Source: an uncultured Bradyrhizobium sp.
GTDB lineage: Bacteria; Pseudomonadota; Alphaproteobacteria; Rhizobiales; Xanthobacteraceae
Assembly (NCBI RefSeq): GCF_936928535.1
Contig: NZ_CAKZHY010000058.1
Coordinates: 1 to 64,000, forward strand
Direction of reading: 5' to 3'
DNA: 64,000 bases
Below the pieces are notes generated by a model, which did not search any database, was not told the DNA's origin, and saw nothing but the letters and a program-made list of their open reading frames with translations. This document shows positions 1 through 9,486 of this stretch, in pieces (within the stretch, counting starts at the first letter, position 1; the number at the start of each line of letters is the position of its first letter). The translations under genes and the position numbers were made by a program.

Positions 1-214
1 CGCGCGTCCGGGCGGCTTTGCTCTACCGAGCTACACCACCACCGGGGACACGACCTGATAGCGCGAGCGAACTGCGCCGGACAGCCTGCCTCTGACGAAG
101 AGTTTGGGCCATTGCTTGGTCATACCAGGGCAACGACGACAGGCAAGTACGGCATCCCTTTCACGAGACACTGCTGCGCTCCGTTAGAATACGAGATGAT
201 GTCAACTAGCGCAG
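1..214. other. Non-coding left edge
   Basis: No convincing reading frame is visible here. On the minus strand the first 50 bases contain a short D-arm-like stretch (about positions 20-45), but the implied D-loop is only about four bases and the anticodon stem does not pair, so I do not call a tRNA. The rest is the downstream flank of the cyclase gene. Confidence 0.4.
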
Positions 215-2332
215 CTATTTCGTAATCAGCGCCACGACCGGGCGCCATGTCGGGTCGCTACCGGCCTGTCGGAGGGCACAGCAACGCTCCCGGATGATGC
301 TGGCCGGTCGATCGCCGGGGCGCGCGTCCAGAACAGCATCGAAATCGGCGATAGCGCCTTCGAAATCCCGCGCGCGATACTTTGCGAGGCCGCGCCCGTA
401 GTCTGCGATCCAGCCTGCGGCCCCCTGCGCTAAATCCACCTGGTCCGCCCGCCCTACCAATTCGTGGACGGCGACGCCTTCCTCGCGGCCGTAAACCGCA
501 ATGCTGTCGATCTCCCTCGTGACGATGGCGCCGCGCGCAAGGCGCTCGGTCGCCTCACCGATCAGAATTTGTGTGCCGTAGCTCTTGTTTGCGCCCTCCA
601 AGCGGCTCGCCACGTTCACAGCGTCGCCAATCACGGTGTAGTTGAGGCGGAGCTCGGAGCCGATATTGCCCACCAGCATATGACCGGAATTGACTCCGAT
701 GCGAATTCGCAGCGGCTGGCCGAGATCGTCGACAAGACCTGACTGATCGATGGCGCGCTGGATAGCGAGGGCGGCACGGCAGCAGCGTTCGGCATGATCG
801 GTTTGCGGCTGCGGGGCTCCCCAGAAGGCCATCACGGCGTCGCCGATGAACTTGTCGATCGTGCCGCCGTTGGCAACGACAACCTCCGAGACAAGGTCGA
901 GATAGCGCGAGAGCAGCGGCACGAGCCGGTCGCCCATGCGCTCGGACAGGCCGGTGAAACCTGCGATGTCGACAAACATCACGCTCAACTCCTGGATCGC
1001 GCCGCCCGGCTTCGCTTCGACGCCCTGGCGCAGCAGGGCGCGGACGAGGTCTGCGGGGATGAACTTGCGGAAGGCCGAGAGGCCGGCGGCCATCTCGGCA
1101 ATCGCGCCCGACAGGCTCGCAATCTCCTTCACTCTGGAGGGATGACGGCGCACCTGCTCCAGCGCAAAGGTCTCGACGTGGCGGATCTCACCCACGACGC
1201 GGGAGAGCGGCGCCGCGATTACCTTGCGTGCCAGCAGCGCGGAAGCCAGCGCCGCGAGCAGCGAACCGACTGCTAATCCCACAATCAGGCGCCGCAGCGT
1301 GGTCTCGACCGGGCCAAGAAACTCGGCCTCCGGGATAATTGTCGCAAGCCGCCAGCCCGGAAACGGCAACGGCGTGAGGGCGACTTCATAAGCCGCACCG
1401 CCAGAGCTCAGTCTGCCGCGCCAGGCATCTTGACCGGCGCTCGCTTTGGCCAGCGCCATCTGTGCAAGAGGCAGCAACTTCCGGTCGCCCTGTGCGGGAT
1501 GGAGCTCGTCTGCCTCCTTGTCGGGTGCGGCCACGAGATCGCCGTTGCCGTCAAAAATGTAGGCTGTTCCGGTGCGCCCGACTTCGAGCTGGGCGAGAAA
1601 CCGCGAAAGGCGGGCATATTCGATGATGATGGCAAGCACACCCTGCCGCTCCTGATAGACGTCGATCGGGCCGGCAAAAGCGATTGACGGGCGCTGGCCG
1701 ATCGGATGGTCCGTGACCTTGAACCATTCGGGATCGTCTGCCTTGATACCGGTCTTGAACCAATTGCGGTCGGCGACGCGGAAATCAGTCGGCTCGAAGC
1801 GGCGGCTGGCGAATTCGATGTCGCCGGGCACCACGTCATATTCGTCGACCCGGCGTTCTCCGACGTGATCGGTCAGCGAGATCTCCATCATCTCCAGGCG
1901 ACGGTCGCCGAGCTTGTGGGCGGCGAAGAACGCGCCGTCAGGCCAGCCGAATGCGACCCAGGAAATCGTCGCCTGCGATTGCAATTGCGAGAGGAATACG
2001 AACTCCCGCTTGTCGGCCTCGCGGGTGTCGAGCACGTTCTGCAGGAACAGCGTGCGGATCGCTGTGTGGGCCGCACGTGCCTCGTCGACAATCGCGGCAA
2101 CTTCCTTGCGGACGGCCGCCACGATCTGCTCGTTGATGGTCGAGGCCAGCTTCCGGCTGGTCGCCTCGGCGGTGCGCCACCACAACAGGCTGGATAGCGC
2201 TGCGGTCAGCAGAATGGCGGTCAGGACCAGCGCGGAAACTGCGAGGCGAATACTGACCGTCAGTCCTTGCAGGTCCGGGCGTGACGCGTTTGCTCTGAGT
2301 TTGGCGATCATGACTTGGTCCGCCTGGGCCAT
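215..2332 (-). CDS. Membrane-bound class III adenylate/guanylate cyclase with extracytoplasmic sensor
   Basis: A receptor-type cyclase of about 705 residues making cyclic nucleotide from a nucleoside triphosphate. An N-terminal membrane helix (about residues 29-51) is followed by a Cache-like periplasmic region of about 300 residues, a second helix, a linker and the class III catalytic domain. The catalytic domain shows both metal aspartates (FVDIAGFT and DKFIGDAVMAFWG) and the IGDAVNVASRLE segment. The Lys of DKFIGD with the Asp of IGDAVN is the usual ATP-selecting pair, which favours adenylate cyclase. The longer open frame to 2509 begins with arginine-rich, non-family-like residues, so I chose the ATG at 2332 (MAQADQ); 2311 is an alternative. 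The gene stands alone and its ligand is unknown. Confidence 0.85.
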   Translation of the reverse strand: MAQADQVMIAKLRANASRPDLQGLTVSIRLAVSALVLTAILLTAALSSLLWWRTAEATSRKLASTINEQIVAAVRKEVAAIVDEARAAHTAIRTLFLQNVLDTREADKREFVFLSQLQSQATISWVAFGWPDGAFFAAHKLGDRRLEMMEISLTDHVGERRVDEYDVVPGDIEFASRRFEPTDFRVADRNWFKTGIKADDPEWFKVTDHPIGQRPSIAFAGPIDVYQERQGVLAIIIEYARLSRFLAQLEVGRTGTAYIFDGNGDLVAAPDKEADELHPAQGDRKLLPLAQMALAKASAGQDAWRGRLSSGGAAYEVALTPLPFPGWRLATIIPEAEFLGPVETTLRRLIVGLAVGSLLAALASALLARKVIAAPLSRVVGEIRHVETFALEQVRRHPSRVKEIASLSGAIAEMAAGLSAFRKFIPADLVRALLRQGVEAKPGGAIQELSVMFVDIAGFTGLSERMGDRLVPLLSRYLDLVSEVVVANGGTIDKFIGDAVMAFWGAPQPQTDHAERCCRAALAIQRAIDQSGLVDDLGQPLRIRIGVNSGHMLVGNIGSELRLNYTVIGDAVNVASRLEGANKSYGTQILIGEATERLARGAIVTREIDSIAVYGREEGVAVHELVGRADQVDLAQGAAGWIADYGRGLAKYRARDFEGAIADFDAVLDARPGDRPASIIRERCCALRQAGSDPTWRPVVALITK

Positions 2333-2612
2333 GGGAGATGCCGACTGGTACCTCGTTACGCAGGCGCGCAGTCGTTTGTTACGTCTCGCAGGTGCGCGAG
2401 GGCTCCGCCAATGCCCTGCGGCTAAGGTGTCCATAGGGACAAGGCATTGGCGCCGCCGCCTGAACTCCCCGCTAATCCGCCCCCAAGCGCACCGCGTCGT
2501 GCGCGTCACCCAACGCTCTCACCAACTCGTGAGCAGTTGACCCGGTAACGGCGACTGCGACGGGGACGAACGAGACGGTGGGCCCATCGCCTAACCCCAG
2601 AGGAGAAATTGC

Positions 2613-2918
2613 ATGTCTGCCAAAAACACCATCAGCTCGCTCGTCCTTGCCGGTGCCGTCTCGACCGCGCTCACCACTCTGGCCATCGCCGGCCCCCTGA
2701 CCAAGGCCGAAGCGGACGCCGCCATCGCGGCCAAGAAAGAGAAGTGCTTTGGCGTCGCGCTGAAGGGCCAGAACGACTGCGCCGCCGGACCGGGAACGAC
2801 CTGCCAGGGCACCTCAACCGCGGACTTCCAAGGCAACGCGTGGAAGTTCGTTCAGGGCGGTACCTGCGCCAACATCGAGCTGCCGGGCGGCAAGCACGGC
2901 TCCCTCAAGCCGGTCTGA
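2613..2918 (+). CDS. bufA: Bufferin-type metallophore precursor BufA1 (DUF2282)
   Basis: A 101-residue exported precursor peptide. Residues 1-26 form a Sec signal peptide ending in AIA. The mature part carries four cysteines at positions 45, 56, 64 and 85 in the spacing typical of type 1 bufferins ([29 protein letters not shown]). In characterised bufferins such cysteines are modified by the partner MNIO enzyme to copper-binding heterocycles, and the peptide protects the periplasm from copper. The start is fixed by a strong AGGAGA site seven bases upstream. It is the first gene of a four-gene operon; 42 bases separate it from bufB. Metal specificity here is inferred from the family. Confidence 0.88.
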   Translation: MSAKNTISSLVLAGAVSTALTTLAIAGPLTKAEADAAIAAKKEKCFGVALKGQNDCAAGPGTTCQGTSTADFQGNAWKFVQGGTCANIELPGGKHGSLKPV

Positions 2919-2959
2919 GACGCAACCGCATCGCAACAACACACAGGCGGAGGAGCGAC

Positions 2960-3862
2960 ATGAACGCAGCGATCACCCCCCAGACGTCTGCCGCCATTCC
3001 CCTCCGCTATTCGCTTCCCATCGCCGGCGTTGCCGGCACCAGCTTCAAGCATGAGCACCTCGCTGCGATCCTCGACGACGGCCCGCAACGTGGCTTCTTC
3101 GAGGTTCATGCCGAAAACTACATGGGCGCAGGTGGACCGCCGCACCGCATGCTGGAAAGGTTGCGAAGGGATCATCCGCTGTCGCTGCACGGCGTCTGCA
3201 TGTCGATCGGCGGCCCTGCCCCCCTCGACCGCGCGCATCTGGCGCGCTTCCGGAGCCTCATCGCGCGCTACCAGCCGGCGCTGATTTCCGAGCATCTGGC
3301 CTGGTCAACGCACGAGACGAGCTTCTTCAACGATCTTTTGCCGCTACCTTACAACAAGGCGACGCTCGCGCGCGTCTGCGACCACATCGACGAGGTGCAG
3401 GAAGCGATCAGGCGACCGATCCTGCTGGAAAATCCCTCGACCTATGTCGCATTTCGCAGCTCCAGAATGTGCGAAACCGATTTCATCCGCACTGTTGCGG
3501 AACGCACCGGCTGCGGCCTGTTGCTCGACATCAACAACGTGTTTGTCTCCGCGGCAAATCACGGCTTCTCGGCGCTGCAATATCTCGCCGACTTTCCGCT
3601 GTCGCGCGTCGGCGAGATTCATCTCGCCGGTCACACTGAGCAGAACGACGCCGAAGGCGGGTTGCTCATCGACAGCCATGACGGACCGGTCGCGGACGCC
3701 GTGTGGAAGCTGTTCGAGATCGTCATCGCGCGCTGCGGCCCCATTCCGACGCTGATCGAATGGGACAGCAACATCCCTGATTGGCCGGTGCTGAAGGAGG
3801 AAGCTGCGGCCGCGCAGGCCATTCTCGATCGTCACGTCCGGAGGACGCGTCATGCAGCCTGA
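2960..3862 (+). CDS. bufB: MNIO/DUF692 bufferin-maturing enzyme BufB
   Basis: A 300-residue DUF692 TIM-barrel protein, the multinuclear non-haem iron oxidase family that modifies cysteines in ribosomal peptides. Visible family segments include FFEVHAENYMG near the N-terminus, LSLHGVCMSIG, SEHLAW, LENPSTY, LLLDINNV, EIHLAGH, DSHDGPV and PTLIEWD; the His, Asp and Glu residues in these are the usual iron ligands. I chose the ATG at 2960 behind GGAGG; the open frame extending to 2609 overlaps bufA and is not coding. It overlaps bufC by 11 bases, so the two are probably translationally coupled. Its expected substrate is the adjacent BufA precursor. Confidence 0.92.
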   Translation: MNAAITPQTSAAIPLRYSLPIAGVAGTSFKHEHLAAILDDGPQRGFFEVHAENYMGAGGPPHRMLERLRRDHPLSLHGVCMSIGGPAPLDRAHLARFRSLIARYQPALISEHLAWSTHETSFFNDLLPLPYNKATLARVCDHIDEVQEAIRRPILLENPSTYVAFRSSRMCETDFIRTVAERTGCGLLLDINNVFVSAANHGFSALQYLADFPLSRVGEIHLAGHTEQNDAEGGLLIDSHDGPVADAVWKLFEIVIARCGPIPTLIEWDSNIPDWPVLKEEAAAAQAILDRHVRRTRHAA

Positions 3863-4634
3863 ACCGCTCTTGTCCTACGCAGCAGCGTTCGCATCGGCTT
3901 TGCTCGATCCTGGCCGCGAGGCGCCCCGCATGGTGACCGGGCCGCGCGGCCAGTCGACCCTCAAGTGCTACAACGTTTATCGCAACAATGTCACGGTCAG
4001 CCTGATCGACGCGCTTGCGGCGATCTATCCGGCCGTGCAGCGCCTCACCGGGCCAGACTTCTTCCGCGCCATGGCGCGATTTCATATCCGGGAAACACCA
4101 CCGACATCACCGCTGCTGTTCGAGTATGGCCGCGATTTTCCCGATTTCATCGCGCGCTACGAGCATGCACGATCGCTGCTTTGGCTCGCCGACATAGCGC
4201 GGATCGAGCGGGCGTGGCTCGATTCCTATCATGCAGCCGACGCGCCACCGCTCTCACCATCCGCACTGGCAGCGGTCGCGCCTGAGCAGCTCTCCAGTCT
4301 CATGTTTACCGTACATCCGGCAACGCGCCTGGTACGTTCGCCATTCGCGGCGGTCACGATCTTCGCGGCCAATCGCGAACGCGTATCCACCGATCGCATC
4401 GACGCATCGACGGCGGAGGACGCGCTGGTGACGCGGCCGGAATTCGACGTCCTCGTGCAGAAGCTGCCGCCGGGCGGCGCGGTGTTTCTCGACAGCCTGA
4501 TGTCCGGGTGCATGCTTGCCGAGGCCGCCGCAGCCGCGCTCGAGGAGTCGCCCGCCTTCGACCTCGCCACCAACATCGCCAGCCTGCTCGAGGCTGGCAT
4601 ATTCACCTCGCTGACGTCTGGAGGCGCACGATGA
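3852..4634 (+). CDS. bufC: Bufferin maturation partner BufC (DUF2063)
   Basis: A 260-residue protein with an N-terminal DUF2063 domain: the YNVYRNNVTVSLIDALAAIYPAVQRLTG segment (shown in parts: YNVYRNN, DALAAIYP) and the FRAMARF and YGRDFPDFI motifs are characteristic. DUF2063 proteins are the dedicated partners of DUF692 oxidases and are thought to hold the precursor peptide for the enzyme. Its start lies inside the end of bufB and its stop overlaps the next start (ATGA at 4631-4634). This gap-free order strongly supports one functional unit with bufA and bufB. Confidence 0.9.
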   Translation: MQPEPLLSYAAAFASALLDPGREAPRMVTGPRGQSTLKCYNVYRNNVTVSLIDALAAIYPAVQRLTGPDFFRAMARFHIRETPPTSPLLFEYGRDFPDFIARYEHARSLLWLADIARIERAWLDSYHAADAPPLSPSALAAVAPEQLSSLMFTVHPATRLVRSPFAAVTIFAANRERVSTDRIDASTAEDALVTRPEFDVLVQKLPPGGAVFLDSLMSGCMLAEAAAAALEESPAFDLATNIASLLEAGIFTSLTSGGAR

Positions 4635-5143
4635 TCTCGGAACAACGCATCATGCCGGCTGAGAATGAGTTTTCAGTTGCCGCTCTCTCCGACAAGGCCA
4701 ATCATCTGATCCAGACGCTCGCTACACCATCGATGGTGCAGCTGGTGCTCCGGCTGGCGCTTGCCGTGCCGTTCTGGCGCTCCGGCATCCTCAAATGGGG
4801 CGGATTTCTCAAGCTGAAGGACACTGCCGTGACCTTGTTCAGCGACGAATTCATGCTGCACTTGCCGGGTGGTCCCTATCACTTCCCGGCGCCGGCGGTG
4901 ATGGCCTTTCTGTCCGGATGCGGCGAAATCCTGTTTCCGGTCCTCCTGGTCCTCGGCCTCGGCACGCGCTTCGCCGCGCTCGGCCTCCTGTTCATGACTT
5001 TGATCGTCGAGCTCACCGTGCCAGACGGCTGGCCGGTCCATATCACCTGGGCCGCAATGGCGCTCGCCATCATGGCCTACGGTCCCGGGCGGATCTCCGC
5101 CGACCATTTGCTCTGCAAACTCGTCCTGCACCCGGAGAAATAA
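4631..5143 (+). CDS. DoxX family membrane protein of the bufferin operon
   Basis: A 170-residue integral membrane protein of the DoxX family with about four hydrophobic segments (LVLRLALAVPFWRSG, FLSGCGEILFPVLLVLGLG, FAALGLLFMTLIVEL, ITWAAMALAIMAYG regions). The start ATG at 4631 overlaps the bufC stop as ATGA; the open frame further upstream lies inside bufC. DoxX proteins are commonly the fourth gene of bufferin operons; a role in redox or metal handling at the inner membrane is plausible but not established by the sequence. Confidence 0.85.
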   Translation: MISEQRIMPAENEFSVAALSDKANHLIQTLATPSMVQLVLRLALAVPFWRSGILKWGGFLKLKDTAVTLFSDEFMLHLPGGPYHFPAPAVMAFLSGCGEILFPVLLVLGLGTRFAALGLLFMTLIVELTVPDGWPVHITWAAMALAIMAYGPGRISADHLLCKLVLHPEK

Positions 5144-5213
5144 GCGCATTAAGGAGCAGAGCCGTCCGTGTGCGAAATCCAGAAGTTCAACCCAAACGCA
5201 ATGGAGGTACGTC

Positions 5214-6272
5214 ATGGAAGTCAACGAAGACCGTCTCAACTCCTTCATGGGCAAGATGATCGGCGATGTCGGCGCAGCCATGAGTGCATCGCTCATGCTG
5301 CTTGGTGACAAGCTCGGCCTGTACAAGGCGCTTGCGAAGGGCGGGCCAATGGATCCGGCTACCCTCGCGCAAACAACCGGCACGAGCGAGCGTTACATCA
5401 GGGAATGGCTGTCGGCACAGGCCGCATCCGGATATGTCGAATACGACAGCGCAACGGGCAAGTTCTCGATGCTGCCCGAACAGATCATGGCGCTCGCGGA
5501 CGAAGATAGCCCGGTGTTCCTTGGCGCAGTCGGCAGCCTCGTCTCGGCAACGTTCCTGGACGAACCCAAGATCTCCGAAGCCTTCAAGACAGGCAAGGGT
5601 GTCGGCTGGAACAAGCGCAGCGAATGCCTGTTCTGCGGAACGGCGCGTTTCTTCCGCACCAGCTACAAGCACTATTTGGTGCAGGAGTGGTTGCCGGCGC
5701 TCGAGGGCGTGGTCGCCAAACTCGAGCGTGGCGCAAAAGTCGCCGACGTCGGCTGCGGTCACGGCGTCTCGACCAGGCTGATGGCCGAGGCGTTCCCCAA
5801 TTCGACCTTCTACGGATTCGATTATCACGAGGGCTCGATCGAGGCTGCCCGCAAGGCTTCAAGCGAGGCCGGGCTGTCAGGACGGGTGCATTTCGATGTC
5901 CAATCCGCCAAGACTTTTCCGGCGCATGGATTTGACCTCGTGTGTTTCTTCGATTGTCTGCATGACATGGGTGATCCCGTCGGCGCACTGCGTCACACCC
6001 GCTCCGCGCTGGCCGACGACGGCACCTGCCTCCTAATCGAACCGTTCGCGAAAGATCGTCTCGAGGACAATTTGAATCCGGTGGGACGGGTCTATTACGC
6101 CGCCTCGACGATGGTCTGCACGCCGGCCTCGCTGGACCAGGAAGTCGGATTGGCGCTCGGCGCCCAGGCCGGCGAAGCACGGCTGCGCGAGGTGGCCCGC
6201 CAAGGCGGCTTCACCCGCTTCCGCCGCGCTGCGGAGACACCGTTCAACCTCATCCTTGAAGCGCGTCCGTGA
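5214..6272 (+). CDS. Class I SAM-dependent methyltransferase with N-terminal winged helix
   Basis: A 352-residue protein. Residues 1-90 form a winged-helix dimerisation region of the O-methyltransferase type (LYKALA, MDPATLAQTTGTSERYIREWLS). The Rossmann methyltransferase fold follows, with motif I at VADVGCGHGVST, then FYGFDYHEGSIEAAR and FDLVCFFDCLHDMGDP. The substrate is not evident. It lies 70 bases behind the DoxX gene on the same strand, so it could be co-transcribed with the bufferin operon, but the gap makes this uncertain. Stop at 6272. Confidence 0.85.
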   Translation: MEVNEDRLNSFMGKMIGDVGAAMSASLMLLGDKLGLYKALAKGGPMDPATLAQTTGTSERYIREWLSAQAASGYVEYDSATGKFSMLPEQIMALADEDSPVFLGAVGSLVSATFLDEPKISEAFKTGKGVGWNKRSECLFCGTARFFRTSYKHYLVQEWLPALEGVVAKLERGAKVADVGCGHGVSTRLMAEAFPNSTFYGFDYHEGSIEAARKASSEAGLSGRVHFDVQSAKTFPAHGFDLVCFFDCLHDMGDPVGALRHTRSALADDGTCLLIEPFAKDRLEDNLNPVGRVYYAASTMVCTPASLDQEVGLALGAQAGEARLREVARQGGFTRFRRAAETPFNLILEARP

Positions 6273-6344
6273 GCGAGGCTGGACGTCCGCGGCAATCGTT
6301 GTCGCGGACGTCCATTGTCGGTCCAGGCGAAGCTCATCGTCGGA

Positions 6345-7496
6345 TCACTCTGCCGCCATCTGCATCATCTCCTGGTCCTCGTGCAAGACGACGCCGGCGA
6401 GCGGATCGAATTCGCCTTCCCAGGGCCTGCGTGCCAGCATGGATCGTGTGTGCGCGTAGCCTGCCTCCCAGCGCCGCATGATGCCGGACGGGCTGAAGTC
6501 GATGTCCTTGGTATGGGTCTCGTGCTCGAGCTGCGGCGCGAGCAACCGCACCACATGCATCCGGGTCGGGCAGCCATAGCTCATGAGCTCGCGCACCGCC
6601 GGATTGGTCCGCTCACTCTCGGGAATGCGCGCAGCCAGTTGGTTGATGACGTGACGAAGCCGATGCGCCTGCTGCTGGCGCACGATCTGGCTGGCGATGC
6701 GGCTGGAGTACTGGACGTCCTTGTGCCGGTTCATCACCTCCGCCATCGTGGTCGGCTCGCTGCCATGCGGATTCCACAAATGCACGGCGAAGATCAGCGA
6801 GTTCTTGCGCGGATTATCGTCGAAGACGGCCTCGGTCGGCGTGTTGGAAAGAATGCCACCGTCCCAATAGAGCTCATCATCAATCCGCACAGCCGGAAAG
6901 GCAGGCGGCAATGCGCCTGACGCCATCACATGCTTGACGGTCAGTTCGCCCTCCCGGCTGTCGAAATAGCGCATCCGGCTGGTGCGCACATGCGCCGCGC
7001 CAACGGTGAGCCGCGGCATGCAGCGATTGACCAGGGCGAAGTCGACGAGTTCGTTCAGCGTCCTCTCCAGCGGCTCGGTGGAATAGAATCCCGCGCGGTC
7101 GGCACCGAGCGGATAGGAGTCGCCGAAATGTGCCAGCGCATTGGGCCGGAAGAAGCCCGGGACGCCATGCGTGACGGTTGACCAGTAGCTGAGCTTCTCG
7201 TTGAATCCAGGGAATGCGGTGCGAAAGTTCCAGACAGGATTCTGCTCCATCCGCTTCCAGAACTCTTTCAGGCGCACGAGCCGGTCTTGCGGCTCGTTGC
7301 CCGCGATCAGGCTTGCATTGATGGCGCCGATTGACGTGCCGATGATCCAGTCCGGCTCGATGCCGGCCTCATGCAGCGCCTGATAGACGCCGGCCTGGTA
7401 GGAGCCGAGCGCTCCGCCACCCTGCAGCACCAGCACGACCTGACCGGGCAGCCCCTTCGAGCCGCCGCGTTCCGGATTACCCTTCTCATGCTTCAT
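6345..7496 (-). CDS. Patatin-like phospholipase family protein (DUF3734 C-terminus)
   Basis: A 383-residue patatin-type serine hydrolase. The oxyanion loop LQGGGALGSYQAG, the nucleophile elbow GTSIGAINA (GxSxG) and the catalytic aspartate in DGGILSNTP are all present, so the Ser-Asp dyad is intact. The C-terminal half resembles DUF3734, common in rhizobial patatins. I chose the ATG at 7496 (MKHEKGN); the frame runs on to 7565 but there would almost abut the upstream gene. It lies 70 bases downstream of the 3-hydroxybutyrate dehydrogenase on the same strand. Pairing of these genes suggests a role around polyhydroxybutyrate granules, which is inference only. Confidence 0.85.
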   Translation of the reverse strand: MKHEKGNPERGGSKGLPGQVVLVLQGGGALGSYQAGVYQALHEAGIEPDWIIGTSIGAINASLIAGNEPQDRLVRLKEFWKRMEQNPVWNFRTAFPGFNEKLSYWSTVTHGVPGFFRPNALAHFGDSYPLGADRAGFYSTEPLERTLNELVDFALVNRCMPRLTVGAAHVRTSRMRYFDSREGELTVKHVMASGALPPAFPAVRIDDELYWDGGILSNTPTEAVFDDNPRKNSLIFAVHLWNPHGSEPTTMAEVMNRHKDVQYSSRIASQIVRQQQAHRLRHVINQLAARIPESERTNPAVRELMSYGCPTRMHVVRLLAPQLEHETHTKDIDFSPSGIMRRWEAGYAHTRSMLARRPWEGEFDPLAGVVLHEDQEMMQMAAE

Positions 7497-7566
7497 ATTC
7501 TGCTCCCGTTCAGCCTGTCTGCCACCGATGTTCGCAAGCCGCCGCGTCTTGTTACGCCGGCCCATG

Positions 7567-8391
7567 TCAATGTGCCGTCCAGCCTCCGTCGACGGGCAGC
7601 GCAGCGCCCGTGATCGACGCGCCCGCTTCCGTCGACAGGAACACGGTCAGCGCGCCCAGTTCCTCAACCGTCGCAAACCGCTTATTGGGTTGCTGGCCGA
7701 GCAGCACGTCGCGGATGACCTGGTCGCGGGAAATGCCGTGTGCTTTGGCCTGGCCGTCGATCTGCGCCTCCACCAGTGGCGTGTAAACGTAGCCGGGGCA
7801 GATGGCGTTGCAGGTGATGCCATCTTCCGCCGTCTCCAGCGCGGTCACCTTGGTGAGGCCCACAATCCCATGCTTTGCAGCCACGTAGGCGGCCTTGAAG
7901 GGGGATGCGACCAGGCCATGGGCAGAGGCGATATTGATGATCCGCCCGAACCCGTTTTGGCGCATGGCGGGCAGCGCAAGGCGCGTGGTGTGAAACGCCG
8001 ACGACAGATTGATCGCGAGGATCTGGTCCCACTTTTCCGTCGGGAATTGCTCCAGCGGCGCGACATGCTGGATGCCGGCGTTATTGACCAGAATATCGAG
8101 CCTTCCGGACTGCGCGACGGTCGCGGCAATCATCTCGGCGATGGAGTTTGGCCTCGTCATATCGGCCGGCGAGAAGCGTGCCTTGACGCCAAACTCGGCC
8201 GCGATCTCTTCCCGTGCCCTCTCGATTTCAAGAGCGGCGCCGAGGCCATTCAGGACCACATCGGCGCCAGCGCGAGCCAGTGCCTGGGCGATGCCGAGCC
8301 CTATGCCGCTCGTCGAGCCCGTGACCAGCGCGACCTTACCGGCAAGGACCCGTCCAGCGGGCGTTGTTTCGAGCTTGATAGGAATGTTCAT
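7567..8391 (-). CDS. bdhA: 3-hydroxybutyrate dehydrogenase (short-chain dehydrogenase)
   Basis: A 274-residue classical short-chain dehydrogenase expected to oxidise D-3-hydroxybutyrate to acetoacetate with NAD. It shows the cofactor motif TGSTSGIGLGIA, the NNAG motif (VNNAGIQHVAP), catalytic Ser in IINIASAHG and YVAAKHG (Tyr-x-x-x-Lys). The segments AICPGYVYTPLV and the C-terminal GAALPVDGGWTAH match D-beta-hydroxybutyrate dehydrogenases closely. The start is the ATG at 8391 (MNIPIKL), leaving a slightly longer N-terminus than most family members. It is first in a two-gene unit with the patatin gene and is divergent from the LysR gene at 8578. Confidence 0.9.
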   Translation of the reverse strand: MNIPIKLETTPAGRVLAGKVALVTGSTSGIGLGIAQALARAGADVVLNGLGAALEIERAREEIAAEFGVKARFSPADMTRPNSIAEMIAATVAQSGRLDILVNNAGIQHVAPLEQFPTEKWDQILAINLSSAFHTTRLALPAMRQNGFGRIINIASAHGLVASPFKAAYVAAKHGIVGLTKVTALETAEDGITCNAICPGYVYTPLVEAQIDGQAKAHGISRDQVIRDVLLGQQPNKRFATVEELGALTVFLSTEAGASITGAALPVDGGWTAH

Positions 8392-8577
8392 GGCGAGTGC
8401 TCCTGATAGGACCCTCCTGGCGGACGAGCGCCAAGGCACCAGCACTGTGGGCGAAGGCTCTTCGGAGCGGAAATGCCGACTGACTTTCGATACGATACGC
8501 GCGCGCTATTGCGGGCAGGATGTCATTTCGTGACCTGATAGGTTAGATTTCGGACCGATCCAGCTGGGAGCCGATCC

Positions 8578-9465
8578 ATGGAAATGCACCAGGTCCGCTA
8601 CTTCCTCGCGGTGGCGCAACTCCTCAACTTCACCCGCGCCGCCGAGGAGTGCAACGTGACGCAACCCTCGCTGACGCGGGCGATCAAGCAGCTCGAGGCC
8701 GAACTCGGCGGCGATCTGTTTCGCCGCGAGCGGCCGGCCGCGCAGCTGACCGAGCTCGGCCAGCGCATGCATCCCCTCCTGAAACAATGCTATGAGGCGG
8801 CGGCCGGTGCGCGCTCGCTCGCGTCCTCTTTCAAGAGTGGCGAAATCGGCGCGCTGCGCATTGCCTTGACGCATTCGGTCGATCTTTCGGTGCTGATTCC
8901 GCACCTCAATCAAATCCGTCGGCAATTCAACCGGCTCGAATTCCGTTTCCAGCGCGGCAACAGCCGGGAAGTCGCGGACTATCTGAAGAAAGGCGAGGTT
9001 GAGCTCGGCATCGCGGCCGAGATCGAGGAGGCCTGGGATCGGCTCGACGTCTGGCCCCTGTTCACCGAAAATTTCGAACTTGTGGTCGGCAAGGATCATC
9101 GCCTCGCCGGCAGCAGGACAATCGAGCTCGACGACCTCCGGCCGGAGCAGTTGCTAAGCCGCGGCTATTGCGAGCATTCCAAGCGCATCTCGACCAATTT
9201 GCGCGAGCACGGCATCGATGTCGATCACAGCCACGAGATCTCGTCGGAGCGAGACCTCATCGAGCTGGTGGAGGCCGACATCGGGGTCGCGATGGTGCCC
9301 CGCAGTTCGCCGGTGCCTCAAGATCTCAAACGCGCCCATGTCGCTGGGCTCAACGCCCGCCGCACGGTCTGCCTTTACGGCGTCGCCGGCCGCCAGCGCA
9401 CCGCTGTCGCCAATGCCGTGATGCGCATGCTGCGCGGCGCGGACTGGCGGGAGATCACAGGGTAG
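8578..9465 (+). CDS. LysR family transcriptional regulator
   Basis: A 295-residue LysR regulator. The N-terminal helix-turn-helix is clear (MEMHQVRYFLAVAQLLNFTR, then AEECNVTQPSLTRAIKQLE and LGGDLFRRE); the rest is the periplasmic-binding-fold effector domain. It is transcribed away from the bdhA-patatin unit across a 186-base gap, the usual arrangement for a LysR protein and its target, so control of bdhA is plausible. Its 3' end is 21 bases from the convergent peroxiredoxin gene. Confidence 0.9.
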   Translation: MEMHQVRYFLAVAQLLNFTRAAEECNVTQPSLTRAIKQLEAELGGDLFRRERPAAQLTELGQRMHPLLKQCYEAAAGARSLASSFKSGEIGALRIALTHSVDLSVLIPHLNQIRRQFNRLEFRFQRGNSREVADYLKKGEVELGIAAEIEEAWDRLDVWPLFTENFELVVGKDHRLAGSRTIELDDLRPEQLLSRGYCEHSKRISTNLREHGIDVDHSHEISSERDLIELVEADIGVAMVPRSSPVPQDLKRAHVAGLNARRTVCLYGVAGRQRTAVANAVMRMLRGADWREITG

Positions 9466-9486
9466 CCATTTTCAAGCTGGTGCCGA

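Noticed and set aside
1..50. D-arm-like tRNA sequence on the minus strand at the left edge
   Set aside because: The D-loop would be about four bases, the anticodon stem does not pair and the 3' half lies outside the window.
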